The translations under genes and the position numbers were made by a program. A stretch of 64,000 nt of DNA from Rhizobium sullae (GTDB lineage Bacteria > Pseudomonadota > Alphaproteobacteria > Rhizobiales > Rhizobiaceae). Positions 37,230 through 45,807 of this stretch are shown one piece after another. Positions within the stretch are counted from its first letter, which is position 1. The number at the start of each line of letters is the position of its first letter. The stretch spans positions 248,001 to 312,000 of the forward strand of contig NZ_CP104144.1 of the NCBI RefSeq assembly GCF_025200715.1. Reading direction: 5' to 3'. A model generated the notes under the pieces. The model searched no databases. It was not told where the DNA came from and was given only the letters and a program-made list of their open reading frames with translations.

Positions 37230-37468
37230 TACCGCTCGTCTCGGTCTTCGCGTAGGAGCACCTCGGAGGGTGTCTGTTTGCGTGAGGCCGTCAGCTTCCG
37301 CAGTTCGGCCGCGAGATCGTCGAAATCAGGTTCGGACTCGTTTGCCAGCGCCTGGCGCAGGATCTCCCGATGCTCGGCTTCCGCCGAGCGGCCGTGGCGG
37401 GCGGCGCGCATCTTCAGCTTCGCGATCAGGTCATCATCAAGATTGCGTACATGCAGGTTTCCGGCCAT
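37229..37468 (-). CDS. FitA/VapB-type antitoxin
   Basis: From the ATG at 37466-37468 (GGAG upstream) this 79-residue protein has the FitA ribbon-helix-helix beginning NLHVRNLDDDLIAKLKMRAA, followed by AEAEHREILRQAL. The C-terminal tail, EVLLREDRDER, would thread into the toxin. Twenty further residues open upstream are excluded because they run over the operator. It neutralises the PIN toxin and, with it, represses the promoter through the palindrome 15 bp upstream. Confidence 0.92.
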   Translation of the reverse strand: MAGNLHVRNLDDDLIAKLKMRAARHGRSAEAEHREILRQALANESEPDFDDLAAELRKLTASRKQTPSEVLLREDRDER

Positions 37469-37482
37469 CGATATGGCTCCAA

Positions 37483-37508
37483 TGCTATCATTGAGGGCAA
37501 TGATAGCA
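37483..37508. promoter_or_regulatory. vapBC operator palindrome
   Basis: TGCTATCATTG (37483-37493) and CAATGATAGCA (37498-37508) are perfect 11-bp arms around AGGG, directly upstream of the antitoxin start. Size and position match the FitAB/VapBC autoregulatory operator. Confidence 0.8.
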
Positions 37509-37604
37509 GGCCCGTCATGTCCGCGCAATCACGGGAAGGAAGGGGAAGAAGGGATCTTAAATAGACGTCAAACGACATAAAAGGCAGGCGCGAAATGAAA
37601 GACA

Positions 37605-39041
37605 TCAGTCCTGCCAACGCACCGAAAGACGCGCCTGCGGTTGGTAGTCGAATTTGCGGTCGAGCGGGAAGACCGGTCGCGTTCGGCGATGGCTGGCAAG
37701 ACGTTCGATGTCCTGATTCACGACGCCCTCGGTCAGCGCCATGAGGTTCGGATTGGCAATCGGCGCAAGCTCGGGCGAAAGATAGCCCGATTTCACGACG
37801 AGCAGTCGAACCGATCGGGGATCGAGCCCCAGCCGCGTGAAATCCGCGATGTTGTGATAAGGACGCCTGCTGGCGGCAAGAACCACCGTCACACCGCCGA
37901 CCCTCACCACTGCCTGGCGTTCGGCCTCGGGGCCGGGATCGTCGAGCCGGATCACCTCGGCTTCGATGCGAACGGGAAAGCTCGCTGGATCGAGACTGCC
38001 GCCGATTGAGAGCGGCACGGTCGCTCCCTTGCCGGCGGCAAAGCAGGCCTCGACGGCCGGCCGGTCGGTGATGCCGGCAAAAAGCGTGTTTTCGAACTTG
38101 CGGGAAAGGACGGCGCTTAGGACATCGGCCCGGTCGCCCACGCCGCCGCCGGTCGGATTGTCAGCGGAATCGGCGAGAATGACCGGTACGGTCTTCATAT
38201 CTGCTGCGATGTCGAGCATGTCGTCGAGTGGACCGGTGACCGGTCCGAAGCGGAAGTCCTCGCGGGCATTCCAATAGGAAAGGGCGATCTCCTCTGCGGC
38301 TTTTGCGGCAGCAGCTTTGTCCGAGCCCGTCACCACGGCGCAGGCCGTCGCCCTGGGCTCGTCGGCCCAGACATAGCCGATCATAAGATTGGCATCGAGA
38401 ACGCCGTCCCGGCCGTCGAACTCAGCAAGCGCCTGATAGAGGTCCTTTGCCGGCTCATCTTCTGTTGAAGTCCGCTCGCCTGGCCACAGTACGGGCACCG
38501 GCGCCCAGGCCACGCCCGGCCGGTTCCCGCTCTTCAGCGCGACGACGAGCATTGACCAGGCGCGTGCCATCGTCTCGCGCACATCGATATGCGGCGCCGT
38601 GCGGTAGGCTGCGAAAATATCAAGCTGGTCGACGATCTTCTGGCTGACATTCCCATGCAGATCGTAGCTCGCAGCGACGACGCAGTCCGGACCGACGACG
38701 GCGCGTGCCGCCGAAATCCAGTCGCCTTCGGCATCATCCAGTCCCTCGACATTCATCGCCCCGTGCATGGCGAGATAGAGACCGTCAAGCGGCATGGACG
38801 CTTGCAGCCGATCGAGGAATTCCGTCTTGAACGCCTCGTACGCGGCGCGCGACACCGGCCCGCCGGGAATGGCACGCGCATGAAGCAGCGGGAGGGGGTC
38901 GATCCCTTCCGCCTTCAGGAAGCTGAAATAGTCGGATACGAGAAGGTCCGCCCCGCGTAGGACGCGAAAATCCTCGATCGCCATCAGCACCGGCGAGTAT
39001 GTGCTGCATTCCGTGTGAATTCCGCCGACTGCAATCCGCAT
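37605..39041 (-). CDS. M81 family metallopeptidase (MlrC-like)
   Basis: The 478 residues match the MlrC/M81 family: MRIAVGGIHTECSTYSP at the start, LAMHGAMNVEGLDDAEGD, ASYDLHGNVSQ, and the DSADNPTGGG metal site later in the protein. MlrC was described for hydrolysing linearised microcystin peptides, but most rhizobial members have unknown amide substrates. It is the last gene of the leftward RidA-RpiR-SDR-GH20-M81 operon, 24 bp after GH20. A second M81 gene lies divergently at 43714. Its 3' end is duplicated beyond the vapBC pair. Confidence 0.9.
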   Translation of the reverse strand: MRIAVGGIHTECSTYSPVLMAIEDFRVLRGADLLVSDYFSFLKAEGIDPLPLLHARAIPGGPVSRAAYEAFKTEFLDRLQASMPLDGLYLAMHGAMNVEGLDDAEGDWISAARAVVGPDCVVAASYDLHGNVSQKIVDQLDIFAAYRTAPHIDVRETMARAWSMLVVALKSGNRPGVAWAPVPVLWPGERTSTEDEPAKDLYQALAEFDGRDGVLDANLMIGYVWADEPRATACAVVTGSDKAAAAKAAEEIALSYWNAREDFRFGPVTGPLDDMLDIAADMKTVPVILADSADNPTGGGVGDRADVLSAVLSRKFENTLFAGITDRPAVEACFAAGKGATVPLSIGGSLDPASFPVRIEAEVIRLDDPGPEAERQAVVRVGGVTVVLAASRRPYHNIADFTRLGLDPRSVRLLVVKSGYLSPELAPIANPNLMALTEGVVNQDIERLASHRRTRPVFPLDRKFDYQPQARLSVRWQD

Positions 39042-39065
39042 CGCTACCGTCCTGGAGTTTCGGGC

Positions 39066-40982
39066 CTAGAGTTTCGGGCTCAGCGGGACGATGGCCGCAA
39101 AGCGGTACCAGTCCTTCTTGGCCTTCGGGGTCCATGCCGCCTCGGCGATCGCCGGAAGGCGCGGAAACACCAGGCGGTTGAAGTAGCCGCGCGACAGGAA
39201 GTGTTCGGACCAGATGCAGGCCTGCACGCCTTTCATCTTGTCGGTGAGCTCCTCGGGAAATGCGCCTTCTGCTTCATAGGCATAGGTGTGTGCCGGCGGT
39301 ACCGTTCCTGCCCAGCTCGCCCCCGGCTCCTGGAAGGCTTCTGCCTGCACCATGTCCAGATAATAGGCCTGGCCGGGCGTCATGACGACGTCGTAGCCCT
39401 CTCTGGCGAGATCGATACCCACCTGCGGATTTTCCCAGGCCATCAGCAGCGTGTCTTTCGCTGCAACCCCGCCGCCGTGGGCCACCTCATTCCAGCCGGC
39501 GAGCTTGCGCCCGCGCGCCGCCAACATGTCCTTGACGCGTTTCAGGAAATAGGACTGCAGGCCGAATGTGCCGGAAATGCCTTCCTCGGCCATCAGCTTC
39601 TTTGCCAGCGGAGAGGCAAGCCATGACCCGTTTGCCACTTCGTCGCCGCCCACATGGATGTAGGAGGAAGGGAAGAGCTCGACCATCTCGTCGAAGACCC
39701 TTTCCAGGAATTCATAGGTGAGCGGCACGGCCGGATTCAAGGCATTGTTCGGATAGCCCTGAACGGAATGATAGCTGTCCGGCGCCTCCTGGCCATCGGT
39801 CAGTTCGGGAAGAGCGGCCAGCGTTGCGGCATTGTGGCCGGGAATATCGATCTCCGGCACGACCTCGACGTTCAAGGTCTGAGCATGGGCAACGATGTCA
39901 CGGATATCGTCCTGCGAGTAGAAGCCGCCGACCGGCTCGGCGCCGTTGCCGAGCTGCGGCAACAACGGCTCGTCCGGGCCGCGCAGGACCCCGGTTGTGG
40001 TCAGCTGCGGATAAGCCTTGATCTCCAGCCGCCAGGCCTCGTCGTCGGTCAGGTGCCAATGAAAGATATTGAGCTTGAACCAGGCAAGGATATCGATCAG
40101 CCGTTTGACGTCGGCGACGGGATAGAACTGGCGCGATACGTCGAGATGGCAGCCGCGCCAGCCATAGCGCGGCTTGTCGGAGATGCTGCCGGAGATCGGG
40201 AAGCGGAACTTGCCCTTGGTCGTGCGCGCGCCGTTGAGCAATTGCGCAAGCGAGGTCAGGCCGTACTGGCGCCCGGCTGCATCGGAATAGGAAAGCGTGA
40301 CCTTGTCGGAGGCAAAGGTCAGCCGGTAACTCTCCGCACCGAGCAAAGCCTGGCGATCGAGAACCAGCGCCCGGCCCTGCGGAGATGGCGTCAGGCTGAA
40401 GACGGAATGGTCGCTCTCAAAGAGGCGGCGCGAAAGGGAAATTACCGTCGAGATCGAAAGCAGCTCGTCGGAGCTTGCCCCTTCCGGATAAAGCACGACC
40501 GGAAAGCTGTCGCCTGGCTTGGCATCGATTTCTGCCGGCCAGGGCTGAAGCGCGAAGGGAACGTCAACGCGGCCCTCCGGCAGCAGCACCGGCGGCGGCT
40601 CGCTCACGCGGCCTTCAAGAAGCAGATCGGACACGGCGACGGCGGCATGCGTGCCGTCGGCCAAGGTCAGATAAGCGGACTTTGCCCCGTCCGTGCAATG
40701 CTGCGCCTTGCGGTGAAGGCCGGAGACCGTGAAGGTCCAGCTTTGCCCGGGTGCGATGCTGAGCCCCGCAGGCGGCGAAAATTCGTGGAAGTTCGCGTTC
40801 CGGCGCAGGAACCGGGCGTTTTCGCAGGCTGCGGGGTCGCTCACGCGCGTCAAGGACGTATAGACGAGCCTGAAGCCGGAAAGCGGGCTTTCGCAGAGGT
40901 TGAAGAGCGTAAAGGTGAAACGGCCGTTCGGTCCGCCGTCCGGGGTCCAGCTGTTTTCCAAGCGATAGTAAACCGGCTTCAT
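39066..40982 (-). CDS. GH20 beta-N-acetylhexosaminidase
   Basis: The 638-residue protein has an N-terminal beta-sandwich (~1-130), a GH20b-type domain (~140-265) and the catalytic TIM barrel. The catalytic pair is D447-E448 in YIHVGGDEV. DVSRQFYPVADVKRLID opens the barrel, FHWHLTDDEAWRLEI lies at ~307-321, and the active-site tryptophans are in LMAWENP and ACIWSEHF. There is no signal peptide, so it removes terminal GlcNAc or GalNAc from imported oligosaccharides in the cytosol. It stands between the SDR and M81 genes, suggesting a glycopeptide- or aminosugar-like substrate for the operon. Confidence 0.93.
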   Translation of the reverse strand: MKPVYYRLENSWTPDGGPNGRFTFTLFNLCESPLSGFRLVYTSLTRVSDPAACENARFLRRNANFHEFSPPAGLSIAPGQSWTFTVSGLHRKAQHCTDGAKSAYLTLADGTHAAVAVSDLLLEGRVSEPPPVLLPEGRVDVPFALQPWPAEIDAKPGDSFPVVLYPEGASSDELLSISTVISLSRRLFESDHSVFSLTPSPQGRALVLDRQALLGAESYRLTFASDKVTLSYSDAAGRQYGLTSLAQLLNGARTTKGKFRFPISGSISDKPRYGWRGCHLDVSRQFYPVADVKRLIDILAWFKLNIFHWHLTDDEAWRLEIKAYPQLTTTGVLRGPDEPLLPQLGNGAEPVGGFYSQDDIRDIVAHAQTLNVEVVPEIDIPGHNAATLAALPELTDGQEAPDSYHSVQGYPNNALNPAVPLTYEFLERVFDEMVELFPSSYIHVGGDEVANGSWLASPLAKKLMAEEGISGTFGLQSYFLKRVKDMLAARGRKLAGWNEVAHGGGVAAKDTLLMAWENPQVGIDLAREGYDVVMTPGQAYYLDMVQAEAFQEPGASWAGTVPPAHTYAYEAEGAFPEELTDKMKGVQACIWSEHFLSRGYFNRLVFPRLPAIAEAAWTPKAKKDWYRFAAIVPLSPKL

Positions 40983-41009
40983 GTCCTGTTCCTCTCTTTG
41001 ATTATGGCT

Positions 41010-41786
41010 TCAGTAATGGTCGGATTGCGAGAAGGTGCGGGCAAGCTCCGCCTGGCCCGCCGTCAGGCCGCAATCAACGGGCAGGCAAACCCCGCTGATG
41101 GCCGCCGCCTGCGGTCCGGCCAGAAAGGCGACGGCATTTGCCACATCCGTCGGGTCGACGACCCGCTGAAGCGGATACCATCGCCGTGCCTCCTCGAAAA
41201 CGTTGGGATTGGCAGCCGCGCGCGCTTCCCAGGCCCGGGTTCTGACCGTGCCGGGGGCGACCGCATTGGAGCGGATGCCAAACTTGCCGTATTCGACGGC
41301 AACCAGCCGCGTGAAGTGGATAAGACCCGCTTTTGCCGCGCTATAGGCCGGATGCCCGAAGACGTTCATGCCGTTGACGGAGGCGATGTTGATGACCGAG
41401 CCTTTTGACGCCTTCAGCATGTCTTCGACGGCGCGAAAGCATAAGAATGCGGCTTCGAGGTTGAGCGCATTGTCCATGCGCCAGATGGCAGGCGTGGTAT
41501 CGTGAAGGCTGACGGCACGTGCCGCGCCGGCATTGTTGACGAGCGTTCGCAATTGTCCGAGCTCCGCACAGCGCCTTGCAAGATCAGAAACGCTCGTCTC
41601 GCTCGTGACGTCGCATCCGGCTGCAACGAAGCGGCTCTGCGCACCAAGCGTGGCCGCAACGGCCGCGGCCGCCTCAAGATCGATGTCGGCGAGGAGGACA
41701 ATGTCATGGTCATCGGCGAGTCTAGCGGCGATAGCAGCGCCGATGTCTCCAGCAGCTCCCGTCACGATAGCGACCGATTGCGTCAT
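41010..41786 (-). CDS. Short-chain dehydrogenase/reductase
   Basis: This 258-residue classical SDR has TGAAGDIG (residues 9-16) for the cofactor, NNAGAA, and the catalytic S136, Y148 and K152 (YSAAK). The D at position 34-36 after the second strand favours NAD. It oxidises or reduces a sugar- or alcohol-type metabolite. It lies in the GH20/M81 operon, 24 bp behind the RpiR gene, so it probably acts on a product of these hydrolases. Confidence 0.92.
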   Translation of the reverse strand: MTQSVAIVTGAAGDIGAAIAARLADDHDIVLLADIDLEAAAAVAATLGAQSRFVAAGCDVTSETSVSDLARRCAELGQLRTLVNNAGAARAVSLHDTTPAIWRMDNALNLEAAFLCFRAVEDMLKASKGSVINIASVNGMNVFGHPAYSAAKAGLIHFTRLVAVEYGKFGIRSNAVAPGTVRTRAWEARAAANPNVFEEARRWYPLQRVVDPTDVANAVAFLAGPQAAAISGVCLPVDCGLTAGQAELARTFSQSDHY

Positions 41787-41810
41787 GCTTCATGCTCCTT
41801 TTGTACGCCC

Positions 41811-42674
41811 TCAGTCTCCGAGGAGCTGACGGTCGTCGCCGTCGCGATGGGTAACGAGTTGCTGTTTGATGCGTCGCAGCGTCACCGCCGCCTTCGGTTG
41901 GATGGCATAGGCGACAAGGCTCGCGATGATGTCGACGGTTGCGATGTAGGCGATGCGGGTGGAGGTGGGGCGGAAGATGTTGTTTCCTTCCGGCAGATCG
42001 ATCGGTACGACGATCTCGGCCGCCATTGCCACCGGGCTGCCGGTCTGCGTTAGTGCAATCGTCGTGACCTTTGCTTCGCGTGCCAGCCCGAAGGCGCGAA
42101 CGAGTTCGGCATTGCGCCCCGAAAAGGACGAGCCGATCAGCACGTCGCCCGCTCGTGCTGCCGCCGCCATCATCAGTTGCATGCTGTGGTCCGAACTGGC
42201 TGTGATCCGCAGCCCCAGACGGAAGAGACGGTTCTGGAATTCGTCTGCGATCATCGAGGAGTTGCCGCCCGATCCGAAGGCGTAGATCATATCCGCCTTG
42301 GCGATCTGCTCGGCGGCGTGCCCGATTGCGGCAATGTCGAGAGAGCGGTGCAGCAGGAACAGCGCGTTTTGCGCTTTGGTGATGATGTCCTGCGCAACGT
42401 CAGCGGGATCACTGCTTTTAGACTCAGGCTTCAGATAGCGGACGCCGATATGCGCCGTGCGGGCGAGCTGGACTTTGAAGTCGGAGAAGCTCTCGCAACC
42501 GAGACGGCGGCAGAAGCGCGTCACGGTCGGCGGCGAAACCTTGGCCTTTTCGGCAAGTTCGATGATGGAGGCGTTCACGGCAAATTCGAAATCGTTGACG
42601 ATGATTTCGGCAATCCGGTTCTCCGATGGAGAAAGGCGGCCTTTGTCTTCCTGCAATGTGGAAAAGATATCCAA
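41811..42674 (-). CDS. RpiR/MurR family transcriptional regulator
   Basis: The 287 residues combine an N-terminal RpiR helix-turn-helix (ASIIELAEKAKVSPPTVTRF, then CRRLGCESFSDFKVQL) and a C-terminal SIS sugar-phosphate-binding domain (IYAFGSGGNSSMIADEFQNR, then GDVLIGSSFSGRN). Such proteins sense phosphosugars, e.g. MurNAc-6-phosphate. It is the second gene of the leftward operon and probably controls both this and the divergent NTF2/M81 transcript. Confidence 0.92.
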   Translation of the reverse strand: MDIFSTLQEDKGRLSPSENRIAEIIVNDFEFAVNASIIELAEKAKVSPPTVTRFCRRLGCESFSDFKVQLARTAHIGVRYLKPESKSSDPADVAQDIITKAQNALFLLHRSLDIAAIGHAAEQIAKADMIYAFGSGGNSSMIADEFQNRLFRLGLRITASSDHSMQLMMAAAARAGDVLIGSSFSGRNAELVRAFGLAREAKVTTIALTQTGSPVAMAAEIVVPIDLPEGNNIFRPTSTRIAYIATVDIIASLVAYAIQPKAAVTLRRIKQQLVTHRDGDDRQLLGD

Positions 42675-42698
42675 CCGATCCTCCCGGTGATGGCGCCC

Positions 42699-43088
42699 TT
42701 ACTGGTCTTTCTTCTTATAAGCGACGCAGTCGATTTCCACCTTGCAATCCACCATCATCGAAGACTGCACGCAGGCGCGCGCCGGAGGATGCTCGCCGAA
42801 ATATTCCTGATAGATCTTGTTGAATGACCAGAAATCGCGGGGGTCGTCGAGCCAGACGCCGACGCGCACAATATCCTCGGCGCGGTAGCCCGCCTCTTTG
42901 AGGATCGTAAGCACATTGGCGATGGTTTTATGGGTCTGGGCGATAATGTTGCCGTCAATGATCTCGCCGTTTTCCATTGCAACCTGACCGGAAACATAAA
43001 GCCAGCCATCGGCTTCGACGGCGCGCGCAAACGGCAGAGGTTTGCCGCCGGCGCCGGTTTGAACAGTGCCATAGCGCTTGATGGACAT
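42699..43088 (-). CDS. RidA family (YjgF/UK114) protein
   Basis: From the ATG at 43086-43088 (AAGGA upstream) the protein has 129 residues with the RidA trimer fold. It contains FARAVEADGWLYVSGQVAM, the TIANVLTILKEAGY helix, and the ending VDCKVEIDCVA. The RidA catalytic arginine region is replaced by an ARACVQ segment, so it belongs to a RidA subgroup that may act on other imines or carbamates. It opens the leftward operon. RidA homologues commonly accompany amino-acid or aminosugar catabolism. Confidence 0.88.
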   Translation of the reverse strand: MSIKRYGTVQTGAGGKPLPFARAVEADGWLYVSGQVAMENGEIIDGNIIAQTHKTIANVLTILKEAGYRAEDIVRVGVWLDDPRDFWSFNKIYQEYFGEHPPARACVQSSMMVDCKVEIDCVAYKKKDQ

Positions 43089-43198
43089 TCCGGATCCTTG
43101 CAAATTATTTTCTTGATAAGTTGACAAATGACCACAGAAAGCGGAGTTTTGCCAGCGGAAAACACTCTTTATGAAAAGAATTTAAATCCGGGGCGGAT

Positions 43199-43684
43199 AT
43201 GCGCGATCCTTTCAAGAATCCCTTCCCATCGTCCGACGTAGCCAGGCATTCCATCTGGGAGATGCTCGTTCCACGCGATATCGACGCGTTTCTGGCTGCC
43301 GATTGGTCGATGGTCGAAAACGACTTCCTGGAAGACGGTTTCATTGGCATCGACAGCTGCAGGCAGGTGAGCCCGGACAAATGGCGCCTTGCCTTTCCAG
43401 CGCTTACCGCCTATCGCGACGAATGGCTGCGGCAGGCCAAGGAGTTTGCGAACGAGAACTTCGCCGAAGATGCGCGCACAGCGATTTTCACAACGACGAC
43501 GCTCGAGCACATCGAAATCGAAGGCGACATGGCGCTCGTGCACAAGAAGTTCGATGGCGGCATCGGCAAGGCCGACGGCAGCCGCGATGTCATGCAGTGG
43601 CAGACGCTCTATTACTGCCGGTTTCACGAGGGGCGCTGGAAGATCTGCGGGTTCACCGGCTATCTGCCGAATCCGATGGGTTGA
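43199..43684 (+). CDS. NTF2/SnoaL-like protein
   Basis: This 161-residue protein has an N-terminal helical part (SIWEMLVPRDIDAFLAADWS, then MVENDFLEDGFIGI) and a beta-sheet end, TLYYCRFHEGRWKICGFTGY, like the curved NTF2 fold. GGGGCGGAT precedes the ATG. It is divergent from ridA and is followed 29 bp later by the second M81 gene, so it belongs to the same catabolic cluster. The function is unknown; such proteins are often small enzymes or ligand carriers. Confidence 0.72.
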   Translation: MRDPFKNPFPSSDVARHSIWEMLVPRDIDAFLAADWSMVENDFLEDGFIGIDSCRQVSPDKWRLAFPALTAYRDEWLRQAKEFANENFAEDARTAIFTTTTLEHIEIEGDMALVHKKFDGGIGKADGSRDVMQWQTLYYCRFHEGRWKICGFTGYLPNPMG

Positions 43685-43713
43685 GGCCTGCCGACAACAT
43701 AAAGGCCAATCTC

Positions 43714-45180
43714 TTGCGCATTTTTACCGCGGCTCTGGCAACCGAGACCAACACCTTCTCACCGATTTGCGTCGACCGGCGGGCTTTCGAGGCCTCGCTT
43801 TACGCGCCGCCGGGGCAGCATCCCGAAACGCCGACGCTTTGCACCGCGCCGATCACCGTTGGCAGGCGGGTCGCTGCGGCAAAGGGCTGGGAGCTGATTG
43901 AAGGAACGGCAACCTGGGCGGATCCGGCCGGGCTCGTCAACCGTTCTACCTATGAAGACTTGCGCGACGAGATACTCGCGCAGCTGCGCGCTGCAATGCC
44001 GGTTGATGCTGTAGTCCTCGGACTTCACGGAGCCATGGTGGCGGCGGGCTACGAAGATACCGAAGGCGACATCCTGTCGCGCATCCGCGAGATCGTGGGA
44101 CCCGACATTCTCGTCTGCGCCGAACTCGACCCGCACAGCCATCTAACCGCCAAGCGCGTGGCGGCCCTCGACTTTGCCGTCTACTTCAAGGAGTTCCCGC
44201 ATACGGATTTCGTTGATCGCGCCGAAGATCTGTGGCGCATCGCCGTCGATACGCTTGAAGGCAGGGTCAAGCCCGCCGTTTCCGTCTTCGATTGCCGCAT
44301 GATCGACGTCTTCCCCACGTCGCGCGAACCTATGCGCTCCTTCGTCGACAAGATCATTGAGATCGAAAAGAGCGATCCGGACGTATTGTCGATCTCGGTG
44401 ATCCACGGTTTCATGGTCGGCGACGTTCCCGAAATGGGAACAAAGATGCTCGTGGTGACGGATGACAAGCCGGAAAAGGGGGCAGCGCTTGCCCGTGAAC
44501 TGGGGCTTGAGCTGTTTGCCAAGCGCGGAACCTTCATGGCGCCGCAGATCGACGAGAAGGAAGCGGTCGTGCGCGCTCTGGCCGCTACTACCTGGCCCGT
44601 CGTCATCGCCGATGTCTGGGACAATCCGGGCGGCGGTACCGCAGGCGATGCAACGGTCATCCTCGAAGAATTGATGGCCCATGGGGCGCGGGAGACGGCA
44701 ATCGGCACGATCTGGGACCCGATGGCGGTGCAGATCTGTTTTGCGGCAGGCGAGGGAGCTGAGATTCCGCTCCGCTTCGGCGCAAAATCGGCGCCTGGTA
44801 CCGGAAATCCGATCGATGGTACCGTGAGGGTCGTCAAGCTCGTGAAGAACGCCGAGATGCAGTTCGGTGAGAGCTTGGCACCCTTCGGCGATGCCACCCA
44901 CGTGATTCTCAACGGCATCGACATCATCTTGAACTCGACGCGCGCCCAGAGCTTCGACACCAGCCTTTTCACGGTCATGGGCATTGATCCGGCCAGGAAG
45001 AAGATCCTCGTCATCAAGTCCACGAACCACTTTTTTGCGTCCTTTTCAAAGATCGCCGCCGAGATCTTATATTGTTCCGCAGGGACACCTTATCCGAACA
45101 ATCCGGCCAAGACGGCCTATCGCCGGGCGCCAAAAAACATCTGGCCGATGGTGGCCGATCCTCACGGACGAGAGCGTTGA
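43714..45180 (+). CDS. M81 family metallopeptidase (MlrC-like), second copy
   Basis: The TTG at 43714 (AAAGG upstream) begins the sequence M-R-I-F-T-A-A-L-A-T-E-T-N-T-F-S-P, the true family N-terminus, giving 488 residues; an open frame further upstream overlaps the NTF2 gene and is rejected. Family blocks include LGLHGAMVAAGYEDTEGD, CAELDPHSHLT and VWDNPGGGTAGD. It is only moderately similar to the copy at 37605. It presumably hydrolyses an amide-containing product of the cluster. The start codon is unusual but matches the family start. Confidence 0.88.
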   Translation: MRIFTAALATETNTFSPICVDRRAFEASLYAPPGQHPETPTLCTAPITVGRRVAAAKGWELIEGTATWADPAGLVNRSTYEDLRDEILAQLRAAMPVDAVVLGLHGAMVAAGYEDTEGDILSRIREIVGPDILVCAELDPHSHLTAKRVAALDFAVYFKEFPHTDFVDRAEDLWRIAVDTLEGRVKPAVSVFDCRMIDVFPTSREPMRSFVDKIIEIEKSDPDVLSISVIHGFMVGDVPEMGTKMLVVTDDKPEKGAALARELGLELFAKRGTFMAPQIDEKEAVVRALAATTWPVVIADVWDNPGGGTAGDATVILEELMAHGARETAIGTIWDPMAVQICFAAGEGAEIPLRFGAKSAPGTGNPIDGTVRVVKLVKNAEMQFGESLAPFGDATHVILNGIDIILNSTRAQSFDTSLFTVMGIDPARKKILVIKSTNHFFASFSKIAAEILYCSAGTPYPNNPAKTAYRRAPKNIWPMVADPHGRER

Positions 45181-45189
45181 GCCGCGTAG

Positions 45190-45770
45190 ATGCAGGAAAA
45201 CCGGTTTGCCGTGATCGCCGAGCCAGGCGATAGGATCGCGGATCTTTCGACGCCGCGACCGATCATCGACGAAGACCGGCTGGCGGCAAACATCAGCCGG
45301 GTGCAGGCCTATATGGATGCGCACGGCCCGCGTTTTCGTCCGCACATCACGACGCACAAGATCCCGGCTCTTGCCGCAGCGCAGGTCACCGCCGGTGCAA
45401 AAGGCATCAATTGCCAGACGATCTCCGAAGCCGAGGTTTTGCGGCAGCGGATTTCGAACACATCCTCATCACCTTCAATATTCTCGGTCCGCAAAAGCTC
45501 GAACGGCTCTCGGCACTCAACGAGAATATCGCCGAGCTGAAGGTCGTTGCCGACAGCGCGGTGACGGTTGACGGCCTGTCTACGCATTTTGCCGGCCGCA
45601 CGCTCGCGACGTGTTCGAATGTTTGGAGCGTTATCGAAGCTGTCGTACCTTTTGCGCGGCGCAATGAAAACTTTAGGTCAGCGATGATCGACCATCCGGC
45701 CGTTGAGGCTGCCGTTTGCGCCCCGGAGCGCTTTGCAGGTTATAATCGTGTGTTTGTGGCCGCCGGGTAG
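45190..45770 (+). pseudogene. D-threonine aldolase/alanine racemase-fold enzyme, frameshifted and truncated
   Basis: The gene starts well (M-Q-E-N-R-F-A-V, then PRPIIDEDRLAANISRVQAY and HITTHKIPALAAAQ with the pyridoxal-phosphate lysine, then INCQTISEAEV). One T is missing from a T-run near 45437. The true continuation (FAAADFEHILITFNILGPQK, then VDGLSTHFAG) is found in the next frame. After ~45595 the family similarity stops and an unrelated ~55-codon tail runs to a stop at 45770. Two lesions make it a pseudogene. It follows the second M81 gene by 10 bp and was clearly part of that operon. Confidence 0.8.
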
Positions 45771-45807
45771 CGATCATCATAAGGCAGATCGAGGCGTGCA
45801 GGCAGCC

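Noticed and set aside
39654..41408. A 584-codon plus-strand frame.
   Set aside because: It is the antisense shadow of the GH20 and SDR genes, which show catalytic motifs and operon spacing on the minus strand.
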